From an uncultured Rhodanobacter sp. (GTDB taxonomy: Bacteria; Pseudomonadota; Gammaproteobacteria; Xanthomonadales; Rhodanobacteraceae): DNA of 6,848 bases. Shown in pieces: positions 1-5,664 of this stretch. The notes beneath the pieces were generated by a model. It was not told the DNA's origin. It ran no database searches and saw nothing but the letters and a program-made list of their open reading frames with translations. Position 1 is the stretch's first letter. Each line of letters begins with the position of its first letter. The position numbers were made by a program, and so were the translations under genes. The stretch lies in the NCBI GenBank assembly GCA_937906285.1, contig CALCWL010000078.1, forward strand, positions 1 to 6,848. The letters run 5' to 3'.

Positions 1-923
1 TCCACCTGGTAATGCGCGGTGGTGGCGCCCAGCAGGATCTGCACCAGGAACAGGCCGATCACCGTCCAGAAATACTTGGCGGTGGCCTTCATCGACGGCG
101 TGGGTTTCAACTCGGTGAGCGGATCGCGCGCGGGGATCGGCGGCAGCGGCTCATGGCTCACCTGGCGCGCGTGGTGCCAGCCGAGCAGGCCGATGCCGAG
201 GATCAGGAACAGCACGCTGAACACCGACCACATGAAGTTGGCCGCGGTCGGCGTGTTGCCGGCCAGGGTGTCGTGCGGCCAGTTCTGCGTGTAGCTGATG
301 GCGCTGCCCGGGCGCTCCGCCGCGGTGGCCCAGCTGGCCCACCAGAAGAACGCGGTGACCGCGCGGCGCTGGTCCAGCTCGGCGATGGTGTTGTCGCGCA
401 TCGCGTAGGTTTCGCGCAGCTTGGCGGTGGCCGGGTCGTTGCTGAACAGGCTCATGTAATGCGCGCCCACCACCAGCATCGCCTGCGCACGCAGCGGCGA
501 GACGCGGATGGTGCCCTTGGCCGGGTCCCAGGTGTTGGTGCGCAGCTCGCGCTGCACCCGCGAGCGCAGCGCGGCCTGTTGCGGCGCGTCGAGATCGGCA
601 TAGGAGGCGGCGCCCTGATCGCGCGCCAGCAGCTCGAGCATGGCCACGCCTTCGCGGTGCAGCCAGTCGGCGCTCCAGTCCGGCGCGAGCAGCGCGCCGT
701 GGCCCCAGATCGAGCCCAGCTGCTGGCCGCCGATGCGCTGCCACACCTGCTTGCCCAGCTCGATGTCGTCGCCGGTGAACAGCGTCTCGTCGCCGCTGGT
801 GACCACCGCCTGCGGCAAGGGCGGCGCGTACTGGTGCACCTGGTCACCCACCCACAACAGCACGCCAAACGAGGCGATCAGCAAGGCTGCCAACCCCAGC
901 CAGAGTTTTCGAGTACTGCTCAT
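1..923 (-). CDS. norB: Quinol-dependent nitric oxide reductase (qNor), N-terminal part, cut by the window edge
   Basis: qNor reduces two NO to N2O in the cytoplasmic membrane using quinol. Visible are 307 codons plus two bases; the catalytic helices lie beyond base 1. Residues 7-26 form the first membrane helix. Residues 27-228 form the periplasmic domain that replaces NorC, with the family signature GHGALLAPDWSADWLHRE (74-91), FFWWASW (192-198) and TQNWPHD (212-218). No CXXCH haem c motif is seen, which separates it from the cytochrome c-dependent form. Helices follow at about 230-249 and 284-304, ending in TAHYQV, just before the qNor core. The ATG at 923 is supported by AGGGAG (936-931) with a 7-base spacer, and the N-terminus matches qNor proteins in length. 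It is transcribed away from the DUF2238 gene, and a CRP/FNR-type box sits 61 bases before its start. No frameshift is visible. Family assignment is very secure; integrity beyond the edge is unknown. Confidence 0.95.
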   Translation of the reverse strand, partial: MSSTRKLWLGLAALLIASFGVLLWVGDQVHQYAPPLPQAVVTSGDETLFTGDDIELGKQVWQRIGGQQLGSIWGHGALLAPDWSADWLHREGVAMLELLARDQGAASYADLDAPQQAALRSRVQRELRTNTWDPAKGTIRVSPLRAQAMLVVGAHYMSLFSNDPATAKLRETYAMRDNTIAELDQRRAVTAFFWWASWATAAERPGSAISYTQNWPHDTLAGNTPTAANFMWSVFSVLFLILGIGLLGWHHARQVSHEPLPPIPARDPLTELKPTPSMKATAKYFWTVIGLFLVQILLGATTAHYQV

Positions 924-949
924 TGCGCGACTCCCTGAAAGATGCGCGC

Positions 950-955
950 ATGCTC
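950..955 (-). promoter_or_regulatory. Candidate -10 element of the qNor promoter
   Basis: Read on the minus strand this is GAGCAT, which keeps the A at position 2 and the T at position 6 of TATAAT (3 of 6 matches). If it occupies -12 to -7, transcription would start near 943, leaving a 20-base leader that holds the AGGGAG ribosome binding site. The centre of the CRP/FNR-type box (984.5) then falls exactly at -41.5. The hexamer is weak on its own; the spacing is what supports it. Confidence 0.4.
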
Positions 956-977
956 ATCGACGGCCGTCGGATCGCTC

Positions 978-991
978 TTGATGCAGGTCAA
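978..991. promoter_or_regulatory. CRP/FNR-family (FNR/DNR/ANR-like) operator between qNor and the DUF2238 gene
   Basis: TTGAT-GCAG-GTCAA matches the FNR/DNR consensus TTGAT-N4-ATCAA at 9 of 10 fixed positions. It is the only such site seen in the 165-base divergent region. For qNor it is centred at -41.5 from a start inferred from GAGCAT (955-950). For the DUF2238 gene, GCGAAT at 1013-1018 would give a start near 1025 and place the box at -40.5, so one dimer could serve both directions. nor genes of denitrifiers are classic targets of DNR/NnrR-type NO-responsive regulators (established). Which regulator acts here cannot be told from the site, and no regulator gene lies in the window. Confidence 0.7.
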
Positions 992-1088
992 GCGGCCCGG
1001 CGCTCGCCGTGCGCGAATTGTCGCGGCCGCTGCCCGGGCGCGTGGCATCATCGGCACGACGCACGACGCGGAGGAATGGCAGACAGCC

Positions 1089-1745
1089 ATGAACGACCGA
1101 CCCGGATCGAAGGACGCCCGTTTTCCGCTGCTGCTGCTGGCCGTCTTCCTGGTCGTGGCGGTGGCACTCGGCATCGCGCCGCACTATCGCCAGGACTGGC
1201 TGCTGGAAAACGTGCTGGTGATGCTGGCGTTGCCCGCGCTGGTGTTCGGCTTTCGCCGGTTGCGCTTTTCCGACGCCAGCTACGCGGCGCTGTTCGTGTT
1301 CCTCGTGCTGCACGAGATCGGCGCCCACTACACCTATGCCGAGGTGCCGTGGGATCGCTGGTTCGCCGCGCTGTCCGGCATCTCGCTGCACGACGCGCTG
1401 GGCTTGTCGCGCAATCATTTCGACCGCGCCATCCATTTCGCCTACGGCCTGCTGCTGACGCCGGCGGTGGTGGAACTGGTGGCTGCGCGCACCGTGTCGC
1501 CCGGTGTCTGGCGCTGGCTGGTGCCGGTCAGCCTGGTCAGCGCCAGTTCGGCCTTGTTCGAACTGTTCGAGTGGGCCGCCGCGGTGTGCTTCGGCGGCGA
1601 CCTGGGCGAGGCCTACCTCGGCACCCAGGGCGACCCGTGGGACGCGCAGAAGGACATGTTCCTCGCCCTGCTGGGCAGTGTCGTGGCCGTGACCGTGCTT
1701 GCCGTCGTGAGCGGGCATCGCCGCCGGCGGGCCGCCGCCGGGTAG
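1089..1745 (+). CDS. DUF2238 (YjdF-like) integral membrane protein
   Basis: This 218-residue protein has about six hydrophobic segments (roughly 12-30, 37-55, 64-82, 115-133, 143-167 and 191-208). It carries the conserved blocks of the DUF2238 family, of which E. coli YjdF is a member: HEIGAHYTYAEVPWD (75-89), FDRAIHFAYGLLLTP (111-125), ELFEW (157-161) and GTQGDPWDAQKDM (178-190). The conserved His, Glu and Asp residues lie in or beside membrane segments and could bind a metal or a polar ligand, but no function is established. The length is normal for the family. I chose the ATG at 1089 because family similarity and the first helix begin just after it; the upstream in-frame ATG at 942 would add an unlikely Arg/Ala-rich tail. 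GGAGG at 1070-1074 lies 14 bases before the ATG, rather far. It ends in an RRRRAAAG tail and converges on the stress protein gene, 28 bases away. Family secure, function unknown. Confidence 0.88.
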   Translation: MNDRPGSKDARFPLLLLAVFLVVAVALGIAPHYRQDWLLENVLVMLALPALVFGFRRLRFSDASYAALFVFLVLHEIGAHYTYAEVPWDRWFAALSGISLHDALGLSRNHFDRAIHFAYGLLLTPAVVELVAARTVSPGVWRWLVPVSLVSASSALFELFEWAAAVCFGGDLGEAYLGTQGDPWDAQKDMFLALLGSVVAVTVLAVVSGHRRRRAAAG

Positions 1746-1773
1746 GGCCTGCGCCACGGCGGCGACACGCCGG

Positions 1774-2622
1774 CTAGTGCTGCATCAGCACCGGAATCGT
1801 GGCTTCCTCCAGCACGCGCCGGGTGGCGCCGCCGAACACGCGTTCGCGCATGCGCGAGTGGCCGTAGGCTCCCATCACCAGCAGGCCTGCGTCGATGTTG
1901 CCGACCTCCTGTAGCAGGATTTCCCCGGCCATGGCGGAGGAGGCGCGGACGTAGCTGGGCCGGGGCGTGATGCCGTGACGCAGCAGGTAGACGAACGGGT
2001 CGAAGCGTGGGTGGGTGTCGTCGCCGTCGCCCAGATCGCCGTCGACCAGGGTCACCTGCTTCGCCGCCTTGAGGAACGGCAGCGCGGCATGGATGGCGCG
2101 GATCGCCTCGATGCTGCCGTTGCAACCGATCACGACGCGCTCGAAGCGGATCTCCCGCTGCCACAGCGGAGGCAGCACCAGGCACGGCACGCGGCAGGAC
2201 AGGATCGCTTCGCCGACGATGTCGAGCAGGCCGGATGGGTGCACCATGTCGCGCTCGATCACCGCCAGGTCGTGCCTTGCGCCGAGCCGGCGCAAGGCCG
2301 ATGCGATGCTGGTCCGGGCGACGATCCAGTCGGCGTTGCGCAGGCCGGACAGGCGTGCGAAGGCGCTGAAGGCGGCGTGCTCGTCGCCGGACTCGATGCG
2401 CGGTTCCAGCAGCAGGCCGAGCACGGTGGGCTCGCTGTCGGCTTTGCCGCCGGCGAGTGTGCGCAGCGCGGGGTCGATGAAGCATCCGGTCAGGTTGGCT
2501 TCCCAGCGCGAGGCAATGGCGATGGCGGCGACGGCAGCCGGGCTCCATGGGTCGGTTGCGGTCACCAGCGCGAGGATGTCTCCCGGGCGTGTCGTGCGCG
2601 GTGTCTGTTCGATGCTTGTCAT
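1774..2622 (-). CDS. Tandem-domain universal stress protein (UspA superfamily)
   Basis: The 282 residues suit two fused Usp folds. The N-terminal half (about 13-150) is degenerate and lacks a recognisable nucleotide-binding signature. The C-terminal half begins with the strand ERVVIGCNGS (161-170) and ends with GAYGHSRMRERVFGGATRRV (251-270), which matches the G-2x-G-9x-G ATP-binding motif in the GG-x-TR variant, then the last strand ATIPVLMQH. Such proteins are cytoplasmic, often bind ATP, and are induced by oxygen limitation, growth arrest or respiratory stress; the exact role here is unknown. It is the second gene of an operon, 23 bases after the GNAT gene. No clear Shine-Dalgarno sequence precedes the ATG at 2622. 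An in-frame TTG (2649-2647) overlaps the GNAT stop as TTGA and could add nine residues, so translation may be coupled to the upstream gene. Expression probably follows the CRP/FNR box at 3316-3337. Confidence 0.9.
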   Translation of the reverse strand: MTSIEQTPRTTRPGDILALVTATDPWSPAAVAAIAIASRWEANLTGCFIDPALRTLAGGKADSEPTVLGLLLEPRIESGDEHAAFSAFARLSGLRNADWIVARTSIASALRRLGARHDLAVIERDMVHPSGLLDIVGEAILSCRVPCLVLPPLWQREIRFERVVIGCNGSIEAIRAIHAALPFLKAAKQVTLVDGDLGDGDDTHPRFDPFVYLLRHGITPRPSYVRASSAMAGEILLQEVGNIDAGLLVMGAYGHSRMRERVFGGATRRVLEEATIPVLMQH

Positions 2623-2645
2623 GGCAGTGCGGCCGGGTTCGGCGT

Positions 2646-3215
2646 TCAAAGGGCCAGGGTATGGATCACCTGCGTGGCGTCGTCCGGGTCGAGCCGGCGC
2701 TGGAAGCCGAGGTAGTCGGCCAGTTCGCGCATCGGTTCGTTCTCGGCGGCATCGATCGAGAACATGGTACGAAAGCCGTTCTTGCGCGCGATGTCGATCA
2801 GGTGCCGCATCAACAACACGGCGAGGCCGCGCTGGCGCCAGTCGTCGGCCACCGTCACCGCGCATTCGCACTGCTTCTCGTCGCCGCTGGCGCCGTAGCG
2901 GCTGACGCCGACCAGGCGCAGCTCGCCGTTGTCGTGGGCAAGCGCGACGAAGGCCATGCGGCTGCGCTGGTCGATGTCCATCAGCTGGTCGAGCAGGGCC
3001 GGGCTGGCTTCCTTCAACCTGCCCAGAAAGCGGAAGCGGCAAGCCTGCTCGGACAAGCGCTTGATGAAAGCCGTTTCGCGGGGGCGATCCTCCGGACGCA
3101 GCGGGCGGACCAGTACCGGGCTGCCGTCGTTCAGGGTCTCGATCCAGTGGGTGCCCTCGATGGCGCCGAACGGCGTGGCGGAAGCGGTGTGGTGGTGGGA
3201 ATGGATTTCGGACAT
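2646..3215 (-). CDS. Stand-alone GNAT family N-acetyltransferase
   Basis: A 189-residue cytoplasmic enzyme expected to transfer acetyl from acetyl-CoA to an amine. The GNAT fold starts near VLVRPLRPED (34-43). The acetyl-CoA motif A is CAVTVADDWRQRGLAVLLM (118-136), with R127-Q-R-G130-L-A132 fitting the Q/R-x-x-G-x-G/A pyrophosphate loop, followed by YLGFQRR (168-174). The segment after RPLRPED (FIKRLSEQACRFRFLG) resembles the acetyltransferase domain of Pat/YfiQ-type protein lysine acetylases, but the large acyl-CoA synthetase-like part is absent, so protein acetylation is only a guess. The N-terminus is His-rich (HSHHH, 5-9) and could bind a metal. The ATG at 3215 has AGGGAG (3227-3222) with a 6-base spacer, the same ribosome site as qNor. 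It heads an operon with the universal stress protein and is divergent from the cytochrome b561 gene. The substrate is unknown. Confidence 0.9.
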   Translation of the reverse strand: MSEIHSHHHTASATPFGAIEGTHWIETLNDGSPVLVRPLRPEDRPRETAFIKRLSEQACRFRFLGRLKEASPALLDQLMDIDQRSRMAFVALAHDNGELRLVGVSRYGASGDEKQCECAVTVADDWRQRGLAVLLMRHLIDIARKNGFRTMFSIDAAENEPMRELADYLGFQRRLDPDDATQVIHTLAL

Positions 3216-3291
3216 GGGTGGCTCCCTGGTGTGGTGAACCGTGCTCGTTCGTGCCGGATGGACGGCCCTTCGACGCGGGCTTGTCGAAGCC

Positions 3292-3297
3292 GTTCTA
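3292..3297 (-). promoter_or_regulatory. Candidate -10 element of the GNAT-Usp operon
   Basis: Minus-strand TAGAAC matches TATAAT at four of six positions. Placed at -12 to -7 it predicts a start at 3285, and the centre of the large palindrome (3326.5) is then at -41.5, the class II position of FNR-type activators. The leader would be about 70 bases, ending with the AGGGAG site before the ATG at 3215. A 7-bp inverted repeat CTTCGAC/GTCGAAG (3268-3274 and 3283-3289, 8-base gap) straddles the predicted start; its meaning is unclear. Confidence 0.5.
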
Positions 3298-3315
3298 CGC
3301 CCGCTCGTGCCGGCT

Positions 3316-3337
3316 CGAGTTGACCACGGTCAACTCG
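3316..3337. promoter_or_regulatory. 22-bp perfect palindrome with a CRP/FNR-family core, upstream of GNAT-Usp
   Basis: The arms CGAGTTGACC and GGTCAACTCG are perfect 10-base reverse complements around a 2-base centre. Inside lies TTGAC-CACG-GTCAA (3320-3333), the half-site layout of FNR/FixK/DNR-type dimers with C/G instead of T/A at the inner positions. It is centred 41.5 bp before the start predicted for the GNAT-Usp operon. The symmetry extends well past the core, which also allows a hairpin in RNA, but the lack of a T-run and the position favour a protein-binding site. Confidence 0.72.
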
Positions 3338-3391
3338 GACGAGCGCGCGGACATGTGGCAATCGGCCGCTGTCCCGGCACCTTCCGCGCGC

Positions 3392-3409
3392 ATTTGACGG
3401 GGGTCAAAT
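3392..3409. promoter_or_regulatory. Second CRP/FNR-family palindrome, upstream of cytochrome b561
   Basis: ATTTGAC-GGGG-GTCAAAT is a perfect 7-base inverted repeat containing TTGAC-N4-GTCAA (3394-3407), the same core as the palindrome 74 bp to the left. Seventy-four base pairs is close to seven helical turns, so both dimers would face the same side. Class II placement for the plus-strand gene predicts a start near 3442 and a 45-base leader; the matching -10 (CAGGCT, 3430-3435) is poor. TATGGG at 3441-3446 is an alternative -10 that would give a different spacing. Control of the b561 gene is therefore likely but less well supported than control of the GNAT operon. Confidence 0.65.
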
Positions 3410-3486
3410 CACGCTGGCGCCGTTCGTCGCAGGCTGCGGGTATGGGCCGGATCGAGGCCGTCGAGACACCACCTGCGGAGATCGTC

Positions 3487-4050
3487 GTGAACTGGAAAAA
3501 CACCACTGACCGCTACGGCTCGCTGTCGATCGGCATGCATTGGCTGATGCTGCTGTTGCTGGTCGCCGTGTATGCCTGCATCGAGTTGCGCGAGTTCTAT
3601 CCGCGCGGCAGCGACCTGCGGGAAGGGCTGAAGACCTGGCACTTCATGCTGGGCCTGGGCGTGTTCGCGCTGGTCTTCGTGCGATTGGCGATCCGCCTCG
3701 TGTCGGGGGCGATTCCGCCGATCCGGCCCCTGCCGCCGGTATGGCAGACACGGCTGGCGGCACTGATGCACCTGGCGCTGTATGTCTTCCTGTTGGCGAT
3801 GCCGCTGCTCGGTTGGCTCACGCTCAGCGCCTCGGGCAAGCCGATTCCGTTCTTCGGCCTGCAGCTGCCGGCGCTGCTGGGCGCGGACAAGGCGCTGGCC
3901 GATTCGCTGAAGGAGATCCACGAAACCATCGGCACGATCGGCTACTACCTGGTCGGCCTGCACGCGGCGGCCGCGCTGGTGCACCACTACGTGAATCGCG
4001 ACAACACCTTGCGGCGCATGCTGCCGGGGCGGAGCGGACAGGCCTCGTGA
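3487..4050 (+). CDS. Prokaryotic cytochrome b561 (CybB family)
   Basis: This 187-residue four-helix membrane protein is expected to bind two b haems and exchange electrons with the quinone pool or a partner reductase. It opens with the family motif RYGSLSIGMHWLM (9-21). Helices lie at about 16-33, 50-70, 88-111 and 147-168. Candidate haem ligands are H18, H52 (KTWHFMLG), H95 (LMHLALY), H145 (EIHETIG) and H159; H166-H167 end the last helix. The length is close to E. coli CybB. I chose the GTG at 3487 because GGAG (3477-3480) is six bases upstream and the protein then starts VNWKNTTDRYGS like its relatives; earlier in-frame starts would run through both operators. The flavohaem reductase gene follows 111 bases later on the same strand and is a natural electron partner. 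Some b561 proteins oxidise superoxide or serve a periplasmic YceI-like protein; no such gene is seen here. Confidence 0.92.
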   Translation: MNWKNTTDRYGSLSIGMHWLMLLLLVAVYACIELREFYPRGSDLREGLKTWHFMLGLGVFALVFVRLAIRLVSGAIPPIRPLPPVWQTRLAALMHLALYVFLLAMPLLGWLTLSASGKPIPFFGLQLPALLGADKALADSLKEIHETIGTIGYYLVGLHAAAALVHHYVNRDNTLRRMLPGRSGQAS

Positions 4051-4161
4051 GGCCAAGCGCCGACGCCGTCGGCGCCAGCGGCGGACGCGGCACGCGGCGA
4101 ACGCGCGGGCGTCGGCGGCCCGCGAGGCACGCCTGCGTCGCGACAGCTTCAAGGAGGCCAC
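4051..4161 (+). other. GC-rich spacer with two hairpins between b561 and flavohaem reductase genes
   Basis: Two inverted repeats are visible: GCGCCGAC/GTCGGCGC (4057-4064 and 4068-4075, 3-base loop) and CGCGGGC/GCCCGCG (4104-4110 and 4118-4124, 7-base loop). Neither is followed by a T-run, so neither looks like an intrinsic terminator. They may stabilise or process a shared transcript, or merely reflect the GC content. The spacer ends in AAGGAGG (4151-4157), the strongest ribosome binding site of the window. No promoter or CRP/FNR box is evident, so co-transcription with b561 is the simpler view. Confidence 0.4.
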
Positions 4162-5511
4162 ATGCGTAATCTCAAGCGTGCGTTCTGGGGGGCGCTCGCT
4201 TTCCTGGTCCTGCCTTGGCTCGTCGTCGAGCCCACCATGTTCCGTCCGGGCAGCTTCTTCGGCCTGCGCGACGTGATGGTGCAACTGACGGGTTTCGTGG
4301 CGATCGGGTGCATGAGCCTGGCGCTGGTACTGGCGCTGCGGCCGCGATGGCCCGAGCAATGGCTGGGCGGCCTCGACAAGATGTACCGCATGCACAAGTG
4401 GCTCGGCATCGCCGCGCTGGTCGTTGCCGTCACCCATTGGCTGTGGGCGCAGGCGCCGAAATGGGCGGTGGGTTGGGGCTGGCTGGAACGTCCGGCGCGT
4501 GGCATGCGGAGCAGGCCCGATAGCCCGGTGGCGTCCCTGCTGTCGAGCCAGCGCGGCGCCGCGGAGAGTGTGGGCGAATGGGTTTTCTATGCCGTCGTCG
4601 TGCTGATCGTGCTGGCCCTGATCCGGCGCTTTCCGTACCACTGGTTCTACAAGACGCATCGCCTGCTTGCCGTCGGCTGGCTTGCCCTGGTCTTCCATGC
4701 GGTCGTGCTGTTGAAGTTCGGCTACTGGGCGACGCCGGTCGGCTGGCTGACTGCGGTGTTGCTCGCCTGCGGCAGCTGGGCGGCCATCGTGGTGCTGTTG
4801 CGTCGGGTGGGCACGCGCTCGCAGGTGGAGGGGAGGATCACCTTGCTGCACCATTTCGACGGGGTGGATGCGCTCGAAATCGAAACCGAGGTGCAGGGGT
4901 GGCCGGGCCACAAGCCGGGCCAGTTCGCCTTCGTCACCGCGGACCCCGCCGATGGCGCACATCCCTACACCATCGCCTCCGGCTGGCGGAAGGAAGTCCC
5001 CAGGATCACCTTCGTGGTCAAGGATCTGGGCGACCATACGCACCGCCTGCACGAGGGGCTGCGCGTGGAGCAGGCCGTGAAGGTCGAAGGCCCTTATGGG
5101 TGTTTCACGTTCGACGACGGTCGTCCACGCCAAATCTGGGTCGGCGGCGGCATCGGCATCACCCCTTTCATCGGGCGCATGAAGCACATGGCCTGGCAAA
5201 AGGAGGATCGGGATTGGCCCGAAGGCCAGAAGATCGATCTCTTCCACAGCACCGCGGATGTCGATGAGGAAGCACTCGACCGGCTGGCGGGTGATTCCCG
5301 CTCCGCCAACGTGCGGCTGCACGTGCTGATCGACGCCCGCGACGGCTACCTGACGGGCGAGCGCATACGGGCTGCCGTGCCCGAATGGCGCGAGGCAAGC
5401 ATCTGGTTCTGCGGGCCGACAGGCTTCGGCGAGGCATTGAAGCGCGATCTGGCCGGGCAGGGATTTCCGGTGGAGCGGCATTTCCACGAGGAGTTCTTCG
5501 CGATGCGCTAG
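4162..5511 (+). CDS. Ferric reductase/NADPH oxidase-like transmembrane flavohaem oxidoreductase
   Basis: This 449-residue protein joins a haem-binding membrane domain to a cytoplasmic ferredoxin-reductase module, so electrons should pass from NAD(P)H through FAD and two haems across the membrane. Membrane segments lie at about 8-24, 38-59, 79-96, 138-155, 167-187 and 192-213. H78 (MHKWLG) with H92 (THWLW), and H166 (KTHRL) with H179 (FHAV), are spaced 14 and 13 residues apart, the pattern of bis-haem ligands in this superfamily. FAD binding is marked by HPYTIAS (267-273), a slightly changed HPFTxxS, and VEGPYGCF (328-335). NAD(P)H binding is marked by WVGGGIGITPF (346-356) and FCGPTGFGEAL (416-426); the end is FHEEFFAMR. 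AAGGAGG lies four bases before the ATG. The final acceptor (ferric iron, oxygen, quinone, or cytochrome b561 next door) cannot be read from sequence. Fold secure, substrate open. Confidence 0.92.
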   Translation: MRNLKRAFWGALAFLVLPWLVVEPTMFRPGSFFGLRDVMVQLTGFVAIGCMSLALVLALRPRWPEQWLGGLDKMYRMHKWLGIAALVVAVTHWLWAQAPKWAVGWGWLERPARGMRSRPDSPVASLLSSQRGAAESVGEWVFYAVVVLIVLALIRRFPYHWFYKTHRLLAVGWLALVFHAVVLLKFGYWATPVGWLTAVLLACGSWAAIVVLLRRVGTRSQVEGRITLLHHFDGVDALEIETEVQGWPGHKPGQFAFVTADPADGAHPYTIASGWRKEVPRITFVVKDLGDHTHRLHEGLRVEQAVKVEGPYGCFTFDDGRPRQIWVGGGIGITPFIGRMKHMAWQKEDRDWPEGQKIDLFHSTADVDEEALDRLAGDSRSANVRLHVLIDARDGYLTGERIRAAVPEWREASIWFCGPTGFGEALKRDLAGQGFPVERHFHEEFFAMR

Positions 5512-5573
5512 GGCGCCACCGCTGTCGATGGCGCTGGCCAACATGCGTTGGAATGTGATGAGCGTGGACCAAA

Positions 5574-5609
5574 GGAAAGGACCGCCGGGGTTTCCCCCGA
5601 CGGCCTTCC
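5574..5609 (-). terminator. Probable terminator hairpin between convergent genes
   Basis: The plus-strand arms GGAAAGGACCGCCGGGG (5574-5590) and CCCCCGACGGCCTTCC (5594-5609) pair with one mismatch and a bulge around a TTT loop. On the minus strand the stem is followed by a pyrimidine stretch, TTTCCTTT, about 40 to 75 bases after the stop of the right-hand nor gene, so it best serves that gene. On the plus strand it lies about 60 bases after the flavohaem reductase stop but has no T-run. The interrupted T-tract makes it a weak intrinsic terminator; it could equally block readthrough between the convergent units. Confidence 0.5.
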
Positions 5610-5640
5610 CCATCACTCCTTGCCACCGTTTCCGGTGTCG

Positions 5641-5664
5641 GCCGGCGCTCAGCTCTGCGCCGGC
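5641..5664 (-). repeat. Inverted repeat spanning the stop codon of the right-hand nor gene
   Basis: GCCGGCGC (5641-5648) and GCGCCGGC (5657-5664) are perfect 8-base arms around an 8-base loop that contains the TGA stop (5651-5649). No T-run follows. It may protect the 3' end of the nor transcript or act with the hairpin at 5574-5609. In DNA this GC-rich it could also be incidental. Confidence 0.4.

Noticed and set aside
12..938. A 308-codon plus-strand open frame opposite qNor
   Set aside because: It mirrors the qNor coding frame, has a low-complexity Arg/Gln/His-rich composition and no recognisable domain.
1724..1741. GC-rich inverted repeat CCGGCGG/CCGCCGG at the end of the DUF2238 gene as a terminator
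   Set aside because: It lies in the coding run for Arg and Ala residues and has no T-run; it is most likely a by-product of codon use.
1774..3042. Longer start for the universal stress protein (422 residues)
   Set aside because: The extra part overlaps the GNAT gene out of frame and is Arg/Pro-rich; Usp similarity begins shortly after the ATG at 2622.
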